Shown: positions 1-6,211, numbered from the stretch's first letter. The stretch is DNA of 6,781 nucleotides from Methanobacterium sp. PtaU1.Bin097 (GCA_002067325.1 MVQY01000084.1:1-6781); one strand, 5' to 3'. Notes: a model not told the origin generated them from the letters alone. Translations and numbers: made by a program.

Positions 1-159
1 CTGGGCGGTGGTAGAACATCCCCACCCTGGAATCTGCCCATAAGCTCCTCACTATTGGATATTATCGGAAATATGCAGACAGCAATAGGGTTAATCCTAG
101 TGGTTCTGGTACTATTTAGAAGCACTCTCATCTCTTCCTTCATGAAAAAAAGGCGTTGA
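1..159 (+). CDS. 3' end of an unidentified membrane protein (partial)
   Basis: The window opens inside an open frame that runs from the first base to a TGA at 157-159, giving the last 52 residues of a protein whose start lies outside. The tail has a glycine-rich LGGGR stretch at residues 1-5, then one hydrophobic segment (about residues 26-44, rich in Leu, Val and Ile), and ends in the basic sequence MKKRR. This looks like a last transmembrane helix with a positively charged, probably cytoplasmic, C-terminus. I do not recognise the family from this fragment. The next gene starts only 7 bp after the stop on the same strand, so the two are probably co-transcribed. The frame is judged coding from that tight spacing and the sensible membrane-helix composition. 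Confidence 0.6.
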   Translation: MGGGRTSPPWNLPISSSLLDIIGNMQTAIGLILVVLVLFRSTLISSFMKKRR

Positions 160-166
160 ACAGATC

Positions 167-538
167 ATGGCACTTATTTTAATCAGAGCAGACGATAAGA
201 AAAAAATCTTAAATGCTCTGGCGGATCTGGAAAGACACGCCCATCTTAAAATCTGTGGAAAACCTAAAATAATACCCCCAGAACTAGCGGATGAAGTTAT
301 AGAGCGTATCCTTAAACAAAAAATAAAAAGGAAATCTAAACGGGCGGTTATGGTGCTGGTGGAAGAAGACACCACCAAGAGCATAATGCAGGTTAGGAAA
401 ATACATCCCCCGGCACATCTGGTTGTTATAAGCGACGAATATGAAGATTATTCCAATTTAAAGAAGAATTTTAGTGAACTGCTTCCTTTTAAGGGTTATT
501 ATTCCCTGAAAAGTAAAGAGCGTTCTGGAAAAAGGTAA
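167..538 (+). CDS. DUF356 family protein of methanogens
   Basis: This 123-residue protein begins MALILIRADDKKKILNAL and matches, from memory, the DUF356 family found in methanogenic archaea, which has no established function. It is soluble, with no signal peptide or membrane helix. The first half is an alternating beta/alpha pattern starting with a hydrophobic strand (residues 2-7) and a lysine-rich helix. The middle is strongly basic (about residues 50-60, KQKIKRKSKR), followed by a hydrophobic strand AVMVLVEED; the C-terminus is also basic. A nucleic-acid-binding role would be compatible with this but is only a guess. The ATG lies 7 bp after the preceding stop without a clear Shine-Dalgarno sequence, suggesting translation in an operon. 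Its stop is 10 bp from the convergent stop of mbf1. Family call is fairly secure; function unknown. Confidence 0.8.
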   Translation: MALILIRADDKKKILNALADLERHAHLKICGKPKIIPPELADEVIERILKQKIKRKSKRAVMVLVEEDTTKSIMQVRKIHPPAHLVVISDEYEDYSNLKKNFSELLPFKGYYSLKSKERSGKR

Positions 539-548
539 AAATATTTTA

Positions 549-1013
549 TTATCTCCTCTTTATGTGAGCTATATCACCAATGGTGGTACCGCCTCTGGTT
601 GATGAAGCTGTGTCTTCTAGTTGCTCATCTTCTATTCGATCCAATATTGTAATGTTTAAAATCCTTTCTAACTTTCTTGCTAGTTTTATATCTGGAATCA
701 TTTTCCCAGATTCTATCCTATTAATTACCGATGCTTTTTCATTGATTTTTTGTGCTAATTCCTCTCTTGACCATCCTTTTTTTTCTCTTGCTGTTCTGAT
801 CAGGGTATTATAGTCTTCAGATACTTCATATGATGGTTCTCTTACCCTAGGGCGACGAGGTGGCGTTCTGGGTCTAGCTGGTCTTGGAGGTTCTTTTTGT
901 ACTTTACCAAATTTTGAACACTCTTTACAAGTTTGCATGACTGAACCGTCGATTTTAACACGTATTGGCTTACCTGGTACTTTTTTTCCACAAATCTCGC
1001 ATCTCATGGGCAT
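549..1013 (-). CDS. mbf1: Archaeal multiprotein bridging factor 1 (MBF1), zinc ribbon plus HTH
   Basis: The 154-residue product has the layout of archaeal MBF1 (TIGR00270-type). An N-terminal zinc ribbon has Cys5, Cys8, Cys29 and Cys32 as two CxxC pairs. A Pro/Arg-rich linker covers about residues 41-60. A Cro/C1-type helix-turn-helix spans about 68-124, with GWSREELAQKI and INRIESGK as its core. A glycine-containing tail ends in basic residues. In eukaryotes MBF1 bridges activators and TBP; archaeal MBF1 has been linked to ribosomes and translation, so its role here is transcription or translation related. Start choice: the ATG at 1013 has AAAGGG directly against it, while Met3 (start at 1007) has that purine stretch at about 6 nt and gives the familiar MRCEICG start. 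Met3 may be the true start. It diverges from pan and converges on the DUF356 gene. Confidence 0.93.
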   Translation of the reverse strand: MPMRCEICGKKVPGKPIRVKIDGSVMQTCKECSKFGKVQKEPPRPARPRTPPRRPRVREPSYEVSEDYNTLIRTAREKKGWSREELAQKINEKASVINRIESGKMIPDIKLARKLERILNITILDRIEDEQLEDTASSTRGGTTIGDIAHIKRR

Positions 1014-1048
1014 CCCTTTGAATTGTCTTATATATAATTTTACACCTC

Positions 1049-1062
1049 AATATTTAAATATT
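1049..1062. promoter_or_regulatory. Palindromic AT box in the mbf1-pan divergent region; candidate TATA box of mbf1
   Basis: AATATTTAAATATT is a perfect 14-bp palindrome in the 134 bp between the divergent starts of mbf1 and pan. On the minus strand it lies where a TATA box would place a transcript start near 1030, giving a leader of about 15-20 nt for mbf1. It could equally be a two-fold symmetric operator. The TTATATATAA at 1028-1037 is too close to the mbf1 start to serve as its TATA box. Confidence 0.5.
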
Positions 1063-1081
1063 ATTAGGGATAATAATTGAC

Positions 1082-1088
1082 TATATAA
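1082..1088 (+). promoter_or_regulatory. TATA box of pan
   Basis: TATATAA lies 60 nt before the pan start codon. Archaeal transcription normally starts about 25-28 nt downstream of such a box, here near 1110, leaving a leader of roughly 35-40 nt that contains the Shine-Dalgarno sequence at 1131-1138. Assigned by position and sequence only. Confidence 0.55.
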
Positions 1089-1130
1089 CATGAAAACCAA
1101 CAATTATTTTTTTATTATGGAAAAATGATT

Positions 1131-1138
1131 AGGAGTGA
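1131..1138 (+). promoter_or_regulatory. Ribosome binding site of pan
   Basis: AGGAGTGA matches the archaeal Shine-Dalgarno consensus (AGGAGGTGAT) closely and leaves 9 nt before the ATG at 1148. This supports that ATG over the in-frame ATG three codons later at 1157. Confidence 0.75.
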
Positions 1139-1147
1139 ACCAGGACC

Positions 1148-2380
1148 ATGGAAAACATGTCCCCCAATGTTTTAAAGAAAATAGAAGACCTTAAAAAAGA
1201 GATTAAAATCCTTAAAGAGGAGAATACCAAAACCAAACGCAATTTAATGTGGAAGGTAAGGAAACTCGAAAAGGATAAAGTATTACTTGAAAATGAAAAG
1301 ATGCGGATTGATAGAGAGGTAAAATCTCTCAGAGGAGAAATTGAACGGTTCAGATCTCCTCCACTGGTAATAGCTACCGTAACCGAAGTATTAGACGATG
1401 GTAAAGTAGTAGTTAAAAGTAGTACCGGACCGCACTTCGTTATTGGATATTCACGTTTCTTAGATGAAAAATCTTTAGAACCAGGAGCTAGAGTGGCCTT
1501 GAATCAGCAGACCTTCAGCATAGTGAACGTACTGCCCTCAGAAAAAGACCCACTAGTAACTGGTATGGAAGTTGAAGAAAAACCAGATGTAAGTTACGGG
1601 CAGATAGGCGGATTAGAAGAACAGGTAGTTGAAATTAAAGAAACAGTAGAACTACCCCTGAAAAAACCGGAATTATTCATCGAAATAGGAATAGAACCAC
1701 CAAAAGGAGTTCTCTTATACGGCCCACCAGGTACCGGTAAAACCTTACTTGCTAAAGCCGTTGCTCATGAAACCAACGCCACTTTCATCAAGATAGTGGC
1801 CTCAGAATTCGTGAAAAAATACATCGGTGAAGGAGCCCGACTGGTACGTGGTGTCTTTGAACTGGCCAAGGAAAAAGCACCTAGCATAATCTTCATCGAT
1901 GAAATTGACGCTATAGCTGCTAAAAGACTTAAAAGCTCTACCAGCGGAGACCGCGAGGTACAGCGTACACTGATGCAGCTACTGGCTGAGATGGACGGAT
2001 TCGAAGGAAGGGGTGATGTGGGAATCGTCGCTGCCACCAACCGACCCGACATACTGGACCCAGCACTCCTGCGTCCTGGTAGATTCGACCGATTCATAGA
2101 AGTACCCATACCCAACGAAGAAGGCAGAATGGAGATACTCAAGATCCACTCCAAAAACATGTCCCTGGATGAGGAAGTTGATATCAGAATGATCGCCAGC
2201 CTCACCGAAGGAGCCTCCGGAGCAGACCTAAAAGCAGTCTGCACCGAATCAGGAATGTTCGCCATCCGAGAAGAAAGAACCGTGGTAACCATGAACGACT
2301 TCATGGACGCCGTGGATAAAATAATCGGAATGGAAAGAGAAGAAGAGATGAGGAAAGAAGCCGGGGTTATGTATGGGTAA
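1148..2380 (+). CDS. pan: Proteasome-activating nucleotidase (PAN), AAA+ ATPase
   Basis: PAN is the hexameric ATPase that unfolds proteins and feeds them into the archaeal 20S proteasome; it is the relative of the eukaryotic Rpt subunits. The 410 residues show every expected part. A coiled coil covers about residues 8-70. An OB-fold covers about 72-135. The AAA+ domain has Walker A GPPGTGKT at 192-199, the substrate-gripping pore loop with Tyr225-Ile-Gly, and Walker B IIFIDE at 247-252. Sensor 1 is Asn298 in ATNRPD, and the arginine fingers are Arg309 and Arg312. The small helical AAA lid follows. The C-terminus is Met-Tyr-Gly, which fits the hydrophobic-Tyr-X motif that docks into the proteasome alpha ring and opens its gate. 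Length is normal for the family and nothing is missing. It has its own TATA box and a strong ribosome binding site, and ends in a terminator hairpin. Confidence 0.97.
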   Translation: MENMSPNVLKKIEDLKKEIKILKEENTKTKRNLMWKVRKLEKDKVLLENEKMRIDREVKSLRGEIERFRSPPLVIATVTEVLDDGKVVVKSSTGPHFVIGYSRFLDEKSLEPGARVALNQQTFSIVNVLPSEKDPLVTGMEVEEKPDVSYGQIGGLEEQVVEIKETVELPLKKPELFIEIGIEPPKGVLLYGPPGTGKTLLAKAVAHETNATFIKIVASEFVKKYIGEGARLVRGVFELAKEKAPSIIFIDEIDAIAAKRLKSSTSGDREVQRTLMQLLAEMDGFEGRGDVGIVAATNRPDILDPALLRPGRFDRFIEVPIPNEEGRMEILKIHSKNMSLDEEVDIRMIASLTEGASGADLKAVCTESGMFAIREERTVVTMNDFMDAVDKIIGMEREEEMRKEAGVMYG

Positions 2381-2403
2381 TCCCATATTCTAATTTCTTT
2401 TTT
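2372..2403 (+). terminator. Hairpin plus T-tract terminator of pan
   Basis: TATGGGTAATCCCATA (2372-2387) folds into a 6-bp stem with a 4-nt TAAT loop. T-rich sequence follows at 2394-2403 and continues to about 2421. The stem covers the final codon and the TAA stop of pan, so the end of the coding sequence doubles as the terminator arm. Archaeal termination depends mainly on the T-tract, which is present. Confidence 0.65.
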
Positions 2404-2546
2404 ATTTTTAATTCTTTTTTATTAAATGAGTTTATTTTTTAACTATTTTGTATAAAAATCTAGGACTCCTATTCTTCTATTAAAGAAGTTTTTGTTCGAC
2501 TAGATAGAAACAGCTATTAATTATGAAACAAAAAACAGACATTTGA

Positions 2547-3320
2547 ATGATAAATACTAAAAAAAACTCCTAGATTAGTAAAGTTGTTCAACATTACAGT
2601 AATTGGGTTAGTTTTATTAGATATAATACTGCTAACTGCTTTAATTTTTATAAATAATATAAATCCTCAGTTATATCAGTTTATTTTATATTTTGACTTA
2701 TTTGTTGTCATTATTTTAATTGCACAGTTTATCTATAAATTTAAAAATTCCACCAGCAAAACTAAATATTTGAAAGATAATTGGTTTGATTTGGTGGGAA
2801 TGGTTCCAGAAATTGTTTTACCTGGATTTGCAACATTTTTAAGGTATTTTAGATTGATAAGAATTCTATCCCTTTTTTAGGAGAAATTTAGCAAATTTTT
2901 TCAATTTTTTAGAAAGAACACATCTAGAATACGGTATCATAACCTTAATATTCATTTTAATATCAGCTGCATCTATATTTTACTTTTTCGAGCATGGAAT
3001 CAATCCAAATGTCAATAGTATAGATGATACCATATGGTATGCTTTAATCACCATTACAACCGTAGGATTTGGTGATGGAACTCCCCAAACTATTGGAGGT
3101 AGAGTAGCTACAGTCATAATTATAGTCTCGGGGTATTGGTTTCGTCAGTTATTTGGCTGCAACTATTACTGGATGGTTTTTTGAAAGTACTAAAAAGGAA
3201 GATGAAGAGATTGAAGAGGATTTAGAAACATTTCGAAAAGATGTTAGAAACCAGCTGACTTCCATTCAAAAGGATATCGAAGAGATTAAAAGAATTTTAG
3301 ATGAAAAGGATAATAAATAA
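2547..3320 (+). pseudogene. Voltage-gated-type potassium channel, disrupted by three apparent +1 lesions
   Basis: Joining three frames restores a six-helix potassium channel of about 256 residues. Frame one (from 2584, or 2547 if one A is removed from the A8 run at 2559-2566) encodes S1 to S4, with S4 as LRYFRLIRIL showing Arg every third residue, as in a voltage sensor. It stops at TAG 2878-2880. Dropping one T from the T6 run at 2873-2878 continues as LSLFRRNLANFF through S5 and the pore helix to the filter TTVGFGD at 3056-3076. Dropping one G from the G4 run at about 3130-3133 restores VSGIGFVSYLAATITGWFFE (S6), followed by a charged coiled-coil tail ending at TAA 3318-3320. TVGFGD differs from canonical TVGYGD but is a known functional variant type. 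Either a decaying gene or homopolymer sequencing errors. No Shine-Dalgarno precedes either possible start. Confidence 0.85.
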
Positions 3321-3354
3321 CCTGGAATATCCAACTATTTATTTTCATTTTAAA

Positions 3355-3366
3355 TGAATCACAAAA
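3355..3366. repeat. 12-bp direct repeat, copy 1
   Basis: TGAATCACAAAA occurs here and again at 3490-3501, 135 bp apart, both between the channel remnant and the lipoprotein gene. Flanking bases are AT-rich but not identical. Confidence 0.5.
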
Positions 3367-3489
3367 TTTTAAGTTCTTTTTTAATGGATAATTTGAAGTC
3401 CTACTTATGGATATATCGTTTATGAAACTCAATTTTGTATTTTCCAAGATTAGTAATAAGTTCACATAACTTTTTAGCATTTTTTATAT

Positions 3490-3501
3490 TGAATCACAAA
3501 A
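3490..3501. repeat. 12-bp direct repeat, copy 2
   Basis: Second copy of TGAATCACAAAA. It lies just upstream of the BRE/TATA region of the lipoprotein gene, so it could be a regulator site rather than a footprint of an insertion. No function can be assigned. Confidence 0.5.
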
Positions 3502-3506
3502 AATTA

Positions 3507-3523
3507 ACGAAACCTTATATATC
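3507..3523 (+). promoter_or_regulatory. BRE/TATA promoter of the lipoprotein gene
   Basis: A purine-rich ACGAAACC stretch (BRE-like) runs directly into TTATATAT, a good archaeal promoter core. Transcription would start near 3545, leaving a leader of about 50 nt. A short inverted repeat TATCT-AA-AGATA (3520-3531) overlaps the downstream edge of the TATA box and could be an operator. Confidence 0.6.
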
Positions 3524-3598
3524 TAAAGATAAGAGTAAGTATTGGGATCGCTATTATCTATAAATCAGAGATTTTCAGGATTAAAGGGAGTGTAGAAA

Positions 3599-3958
3599 AT
3601 GTCAAAAAGGATTGAAATCGGTTTGTTAATAATATCTGTATTTTTAATTGCAGTGGCTGTATCGGGATGTGTAGCATCACCGGTTAAAGTAGTGGTAAAT
3701 TATCCTGGTAGTTGGAATGGTACCATAACTACAGAAAAGGAAACACGGACAATAGAGGGTACTGGTGAAGAAACAATTGATTTAGGCACGTATGTTGGTA
3801 GTTTGAAAGTTGATGTTGAAAAGAAGGATAAAGACTCCAATGAAACACTATCCATACAGTTAATGAGAGGGGATGAAATAGTCAATTCAGCTAATTCCTC
3901 TGTTAGCGGAGGCGGTGAATTAGACGATGCTATATTGAGTGTCCATATAACTGCTTAA
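3599..3958 (+). CDS. Small predicted secreted lipoprotein, function unknown
   Basis: The 119-residue product starts with a basic residue cluster (SKR), a hydrophobic segment at about residues 8-22, and the lipobox-like VSGC with Cys24. This suggests export and lipid anchoring on the outer face of the membrane. The mature part has the look of a small beta-sandwich: alternating strands such as VKVVVNYPGSWNGTI and SLKVDVEKK, many Thr, Ser and Gly, and several Asn-X-Ser/Thr sites. It is acidic and has no cysteines beyond the lipobox. I do not recognise a named family. GGAGTG at 3587-3592 lies 6 nt before the ATG, and the gene has its own BRE/TATA promoter. It stands alone and intact between two disrupted genes. 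Coding status is well supported; function is not. Confidence 0.8.
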   Translation: MSKRIEIGLLIISVFLIAVAVSGCVASPVKVVVNYPGSWNGTITTEKETRTIEGTGEETIDLGTYVGSLKVDVEKKDKDSNETLSIQLMRGDEIVNSANSSVSGGGELDDAILSVHITA

Positions 3959-3975
3959 AAAGTAAATAATAAATG

Positions 3976-4018
3976 ATGGGGTTTAATACCCATTATCTTC
4001 TTTTATTCGTCTTTTTTA
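3976..4018 (+). terminator. Hairpin and T-rich terminator after the lipoprotein gene
   Basis: ATGGG (3976-3980) can pair with CCCAT (3989-3993) across an 8-nt loop, and is followed by a T-rich run to about 4018. The same ATGGG/CCCAT arms form the terminator behind pan. It lies between the convergent lipoprotein and AbrB-like genes. Confidence 0.5.
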
Positions 4019-4026
4019 TAATCAAT

Positions 4027-4503
4027 TTAACAAACAAAATCTTTTATCTCCCCGGTGAAGTTGTTTGCTGCCTCTATTATGGGTCCCTTAACCGCCAGGA
4101 CAAACCCAACATTACTTCCACGGATGGACAGCAACCTATCCCCTTCCTTTACATTAAAACAATTAAGTGCTTCTCCAGGTAACTTGAATACGCCCTGCTT
4201 GTTTATTTTAACCCAGGAGTAATATCTACTCTTCCATTTAACCGGCTTTCCTTCCGGTAGTGAATAATGCCTGAATTCTGGGTGGTCAATTAATAAACCT
4301 TTCATCATAATGGATTCGCATATCAATCCCTGTCTGGATACGACGAATCCGCCTGAACTTTTACTCCCAGAAATGAGGATCAGCTTATTTTCTGTAAATA
4401 GTTGGTATTCATTTATTACCTGCTCTGGAACTTGTACGCATCCTTCTTTTCCAATTGGGGATCATCCGAAAACGAATTTTCCACCTTTAGCTATTTGGGG
4501 CAT
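4027..4503 (-). pseudogene. Tandem AbrB/SpoVT-like protein with in-frame TGA at codon 14
   Basis: From ATG at 4503 to TAA at 4027 the frame is continuous for 158 codons except for one TGA at codon 14 (4462-4464). Reading through gives MPQIAKGGKFVFG-stop-SPIGKEG. Related archaeal proteins, as I recall them, have FGWS here, so TGA most simply replaces TGG (Trp). The product has two AbrB/SpoVT-like swapped-hairpin segments. One is at about residues 18-55 (VQVPEQVINEYQ, then KLILISGSKSSGGF). The other is at about 97-140 (WVKINKQGVFKLPGEAL, then GDRLLSIRGSNVGFVLAV). Such proteins bind DNA or act as antitoxin-like regulators, but the role of this one is unknown. There is no clear Shine-Dalgarno sequence. 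The start is 38 nt after the upstream AIM24-family stop. A shorter product from TTG 4326 would lose the first domain. Nonsense mutation, sequencing error or recoding cannot be separated from sequence alone. Confidence 0.75.
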
Positions 4504-4540
4504 GATAAGTACAATAAACTTTTAAAAAAATAGAGGTAAA

Positions 4541-5218
4541 TTAATTACCCGAATCTTTAGGCAAACGAGGAATCAACCATGATAAGAATGCATCCTCACT
4601 TCTTGACTGTATCCAAACCCTTCCTGGCCCGGTTAATTCAACAACCAATCCTTCACCACTGAAAAATGTTGATTTCAGTCCGCCTATCCTCTTCACCTTG
4701 TAATCAACTCCATCATCAAAGGCCACTACATGTCCGGTGTCTATTCTGCAGGTTTCACCATCCCCCAATGTAATGGGGTGGACTGCACCAAAACTGGAAG
4801 CAAAGAGTGTCCCTGTTCCTTCGATTTTTAACAGGAACAGCCCCTCTCTGGAGAAAAACGTTTTTGATCCTCCCCATTTGGTGTCTATGTCAATATCAAC
4901 GGTCCCCGCCATAAAAGAACCAGATTGAACAAACACCCTCTGATTATCCAGATCCATGGCATGAATATCTCCAGGTAACGGAGGAGCCATGGTAACCTCA
5001 CCAGGGACTTCTGCAATGAATTTATTAATAAAAAAGCTTTCTCCACCAAGCAGGCTTCTTTTTAAACCTTTAAAAAGTCCCCCTCTTATTCCAGTCTCAA
5101 TTTTTATTCCACTGGACATGCTTACAAATGCCCCTGCTTCTGCATTAACCTGCTCAGACATCTCCATATTCAGTTTAAGCAGAGCATAGGACGGTTGGTA
5201 CAATATCTCATAGTCCAT
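4541..5218 (-). CDS. AIM24 / TIGR00266 family protein
   Basis: This 225-residue protein belongs to the AIM24 (formerly DUF124, TIGR00266) family, which folds as a pseudo-symmetric beta structure and occurs in bacteria, archaea and mitochondria. In mitochondria AIM24 supports inner-membrane architecture; in prokaryotes its role is not settled. Seen here are the family's N-terminal strand region with EAGAFVSMSSGIKIET (about residues 27-42), the glycine-rich GGLFKGLKRSLLGGESFF segment, the conserved GDGETCRIDTGHVVAFD near residues 152-168, and a C-terminal GLKSTFFSGEGLVVELTGPG. Length is typical and no signal peptide or membrane helix is present. The ATG is backed by AGAGGT 6 nt upstream. It diverges from the alpha/beta hydrolase and probably leads a two-gene unit with the AbrB-like gene. 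Confidence 0.9.
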   Translation of the reverse strand: MDYEILYQPSYALLKLNMEMSEQVNAEAGAFVSMSSGIKIETGIRGGLFKGLKRSLLGGESFFINKFIAEVPGEVTMAPPLPGDIHAMDLDNQRVFVQSGSFMAGTVDIDIDTKWGGSKTFFSREGLFLLKIEGTGTLFASSFGAVHPITLGDGETCRIDTGHVVAFDDGVDYKVKRIGGLKSTFFSGEGLVVELTGPGRVWIQSRSEDAFLSWLIPRLPKDSGN

Positions 5219-5224
5219 TTTATT

Positions 5225-5230
5225 ACCTCT
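5225..5230 (-). promoter_or_regulatory. Ribosome binding site of the AIM24-family gene
   Basis: On the minus strand AGAGGT lies 6 nt before the ATG at 5218, a good archaeal Shine-Dalgarno match at normal spacing that fixes the start. Confidence 0.65.
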
Positions 5231-5338
5231 TTGGAAAAAAATTTCCTCATAGAATACTATATCAGGTTAGTAATAAAATTTGCTCTATTGCGAATTATCA
5301 TCTACAAAACTATATTTATTGATTAAAAATATAGAAGA

Positions 5339-5347
5339 TTTATAAAA
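5339..5347 (+). promoter_or_regulatory. Probable TATA box of the alpha/beta hydrolase gene
   Basis: TTTATAAAA lies 45-53 nt before the ATG at 5392 and would place the transcript start near 5368-5372, leaving a leader of about 20 nt. A perfect 8-bp palindrome GGAATTCC (5350-5357) sits just downstream. Minus-strand TATA-like sequences for the divergent AIM24 gene occur at about 5309-5320 and 5255-5262; I cannot choose between them. Confidence 0.45.
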
Positions 5348-5391
5348 TGGGAATTCCATAGTAAAGCATAATTACACCGGGAATTTAAAAT

Positions 5392-6180
5392 ATGGGCAAT
5401 ATAAAATTTGATGACACTAATCTATTCTATTTAGATGCAGGTTCAGGCTATCCAGTTTTTCTGATTCATGGGATGGGCAGTGATCATGCAGTATGGGCAG
5501 AGCTGATCCCTCTACTACAGAACGATTACCGGGTAATAGCTATGGATCTGCGTGGTCATGGTCTTTCCAGTAAAACCCCTGGGCCATACAGCATAGAATT
5601 ATTCTCCGAGGATATTTTACAGCTTATAGAATCACTTAATATCGGCCAGGCACACTTCATAGGTCATTCCATGGGCGGGGCCATACTACAGGAAATGGCC
5701 ATCAATAACCCTACAATTTTCAGTTCTATAACCATTATATCCAGTTTTTCTTATATAGACCACCAACTTGAGGAAAAATTGGTAAAACTCCATGATATTC
5801 TGAATAATAAGGGTTATAATGAATTTTTTGATGCCTGCCTTGAAATTACCTATAATCCACAATTTGTTATAAAAAATAAAGAATTATTAGATGAGTTCAA
5901 GGATAGTATGGCAAAGTATAGTTCAATTTCTTCTTTAACATCCACAATAAACGCCTGTTTAAAGGTTGACTACAAAAGTTCGCTAAATAAAATTACAACT
6001 CCCTCTTTCATAGTTGCTGGTGAAAATGATGTTTTTGTCTCCATCAACCATGCAATCAAACTCAGTCGCGAAATTCCAAATTCTAAAATTGATATTATCC
6101 CAGGAGCCAGCCATAATATGCTGGTAGAACAGCCCTTAGAGACCTATAATGTGATTAGAAACTTTTTAGATGAATTATAA
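5392..6180 (+). CDS. Alpha/beta hydrolase fold protein
   Basis: The 262-residue protein is a complete alpha/beta hydrolase of normal length. The oxyanion-hole motif HGMG is at residues 26-29, followed by the usual VIAMDLRGHGLS strand and turn (48-59). The nucleophile elbow GHSMGG is at 91-96 with Ser93. A helical cap lies between about residues 120 and 190. The acid is most likely Asp213 in GENDVFV and the base His241 in GASHNM, so the catalytic triad is intact. No signal peptide is present, so it should act in the cytoplasm. Sequence alone does not give the substrate: esterase, lactonase and C-C hydrolase members share these motifs. Only a weak GGGA lies upstream of the ATG. The gene is monocistronic, diverges from the AIM24-family gene, and is followed by the box C/D sRNA on the same strand. 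Confidence 0.93.
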   Translation: MGNIKFDDTNLFYLDAGSGYPVFLIHGMGSDHAVWAELIPLLQNDYRVIAMDLRGHGLSSKTPGPYSIELFSEDILQLIESLNIGQAHFIGHSMGGAILQEMAINNPTIFSSITIISSFSYIDHQLEEKLVKLHDILNNKGYNEFFDACLEITYNPQFVIKNKELLDEFKDSMAKYSSISSLTSTINACLKVDYKSSLNKITTPSFIVAGENDVFVSINHAIKLSREIPNSKIDIIPGASHNMLVEQPLETYNVIRNFLDEL

Positions 6181-6211
6181 TTAGGATAAATAAAACAGTT
6201 AAAATTATTTC

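Noticed and set aside
580..813. Plus-strand open frame inside mbf1
   Set aside because: Antisense to the HTH region of a clearly recognised mbf1 gene; no ribosome binding site or family.
1028..1037. TTATATATAA as the mbf1 TATA box
   Set aside because: It is only about 15-24 nt from the mbf1 start codon, so transcription would begin at or inside the coding sequence, and it lies upstream of a better-placed box at 1049-1062.
1765..2304. Long minus-strand open frame opposite the PAN ATPase domain
   Set aside because: It is exactly antisense to conserved AAA+ motifs, is Ser-rich with no recognisable domain, and is explained by codon bias of pan.
3286..3480. Minus-strand 64-codon open frame downstream of the channel remnant
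   Set aside because: Low-complexity AT-rich composition, overlaps the channel C-terminus, no ribosome binding site.
3973..4182. Plus-strand frame of 69 codons after the lipoprotein gene
   Set aside because: It runs through a terminator hairpin and is antisense to the AbrB-like C-terminal domain.
4462..4464. TGA as selenocysteine, or general TGA recoding
   Set aside because: The expected residue here is Trp, not Cys or Sec; no archaeal SECIS element was recognised near the gene end, and TGA serves as a normal stop elsewhere in the window (157-159).
4310..4525. Plus-strand 71-codon frame in the apparent gap between the AbrB-like C-terminal part and the AIM24 gene
   Set aside because: It is antisense to the N-terminal domain of the AbrB-like gene, which becomes visible once the TGA at codon 14 is read through.
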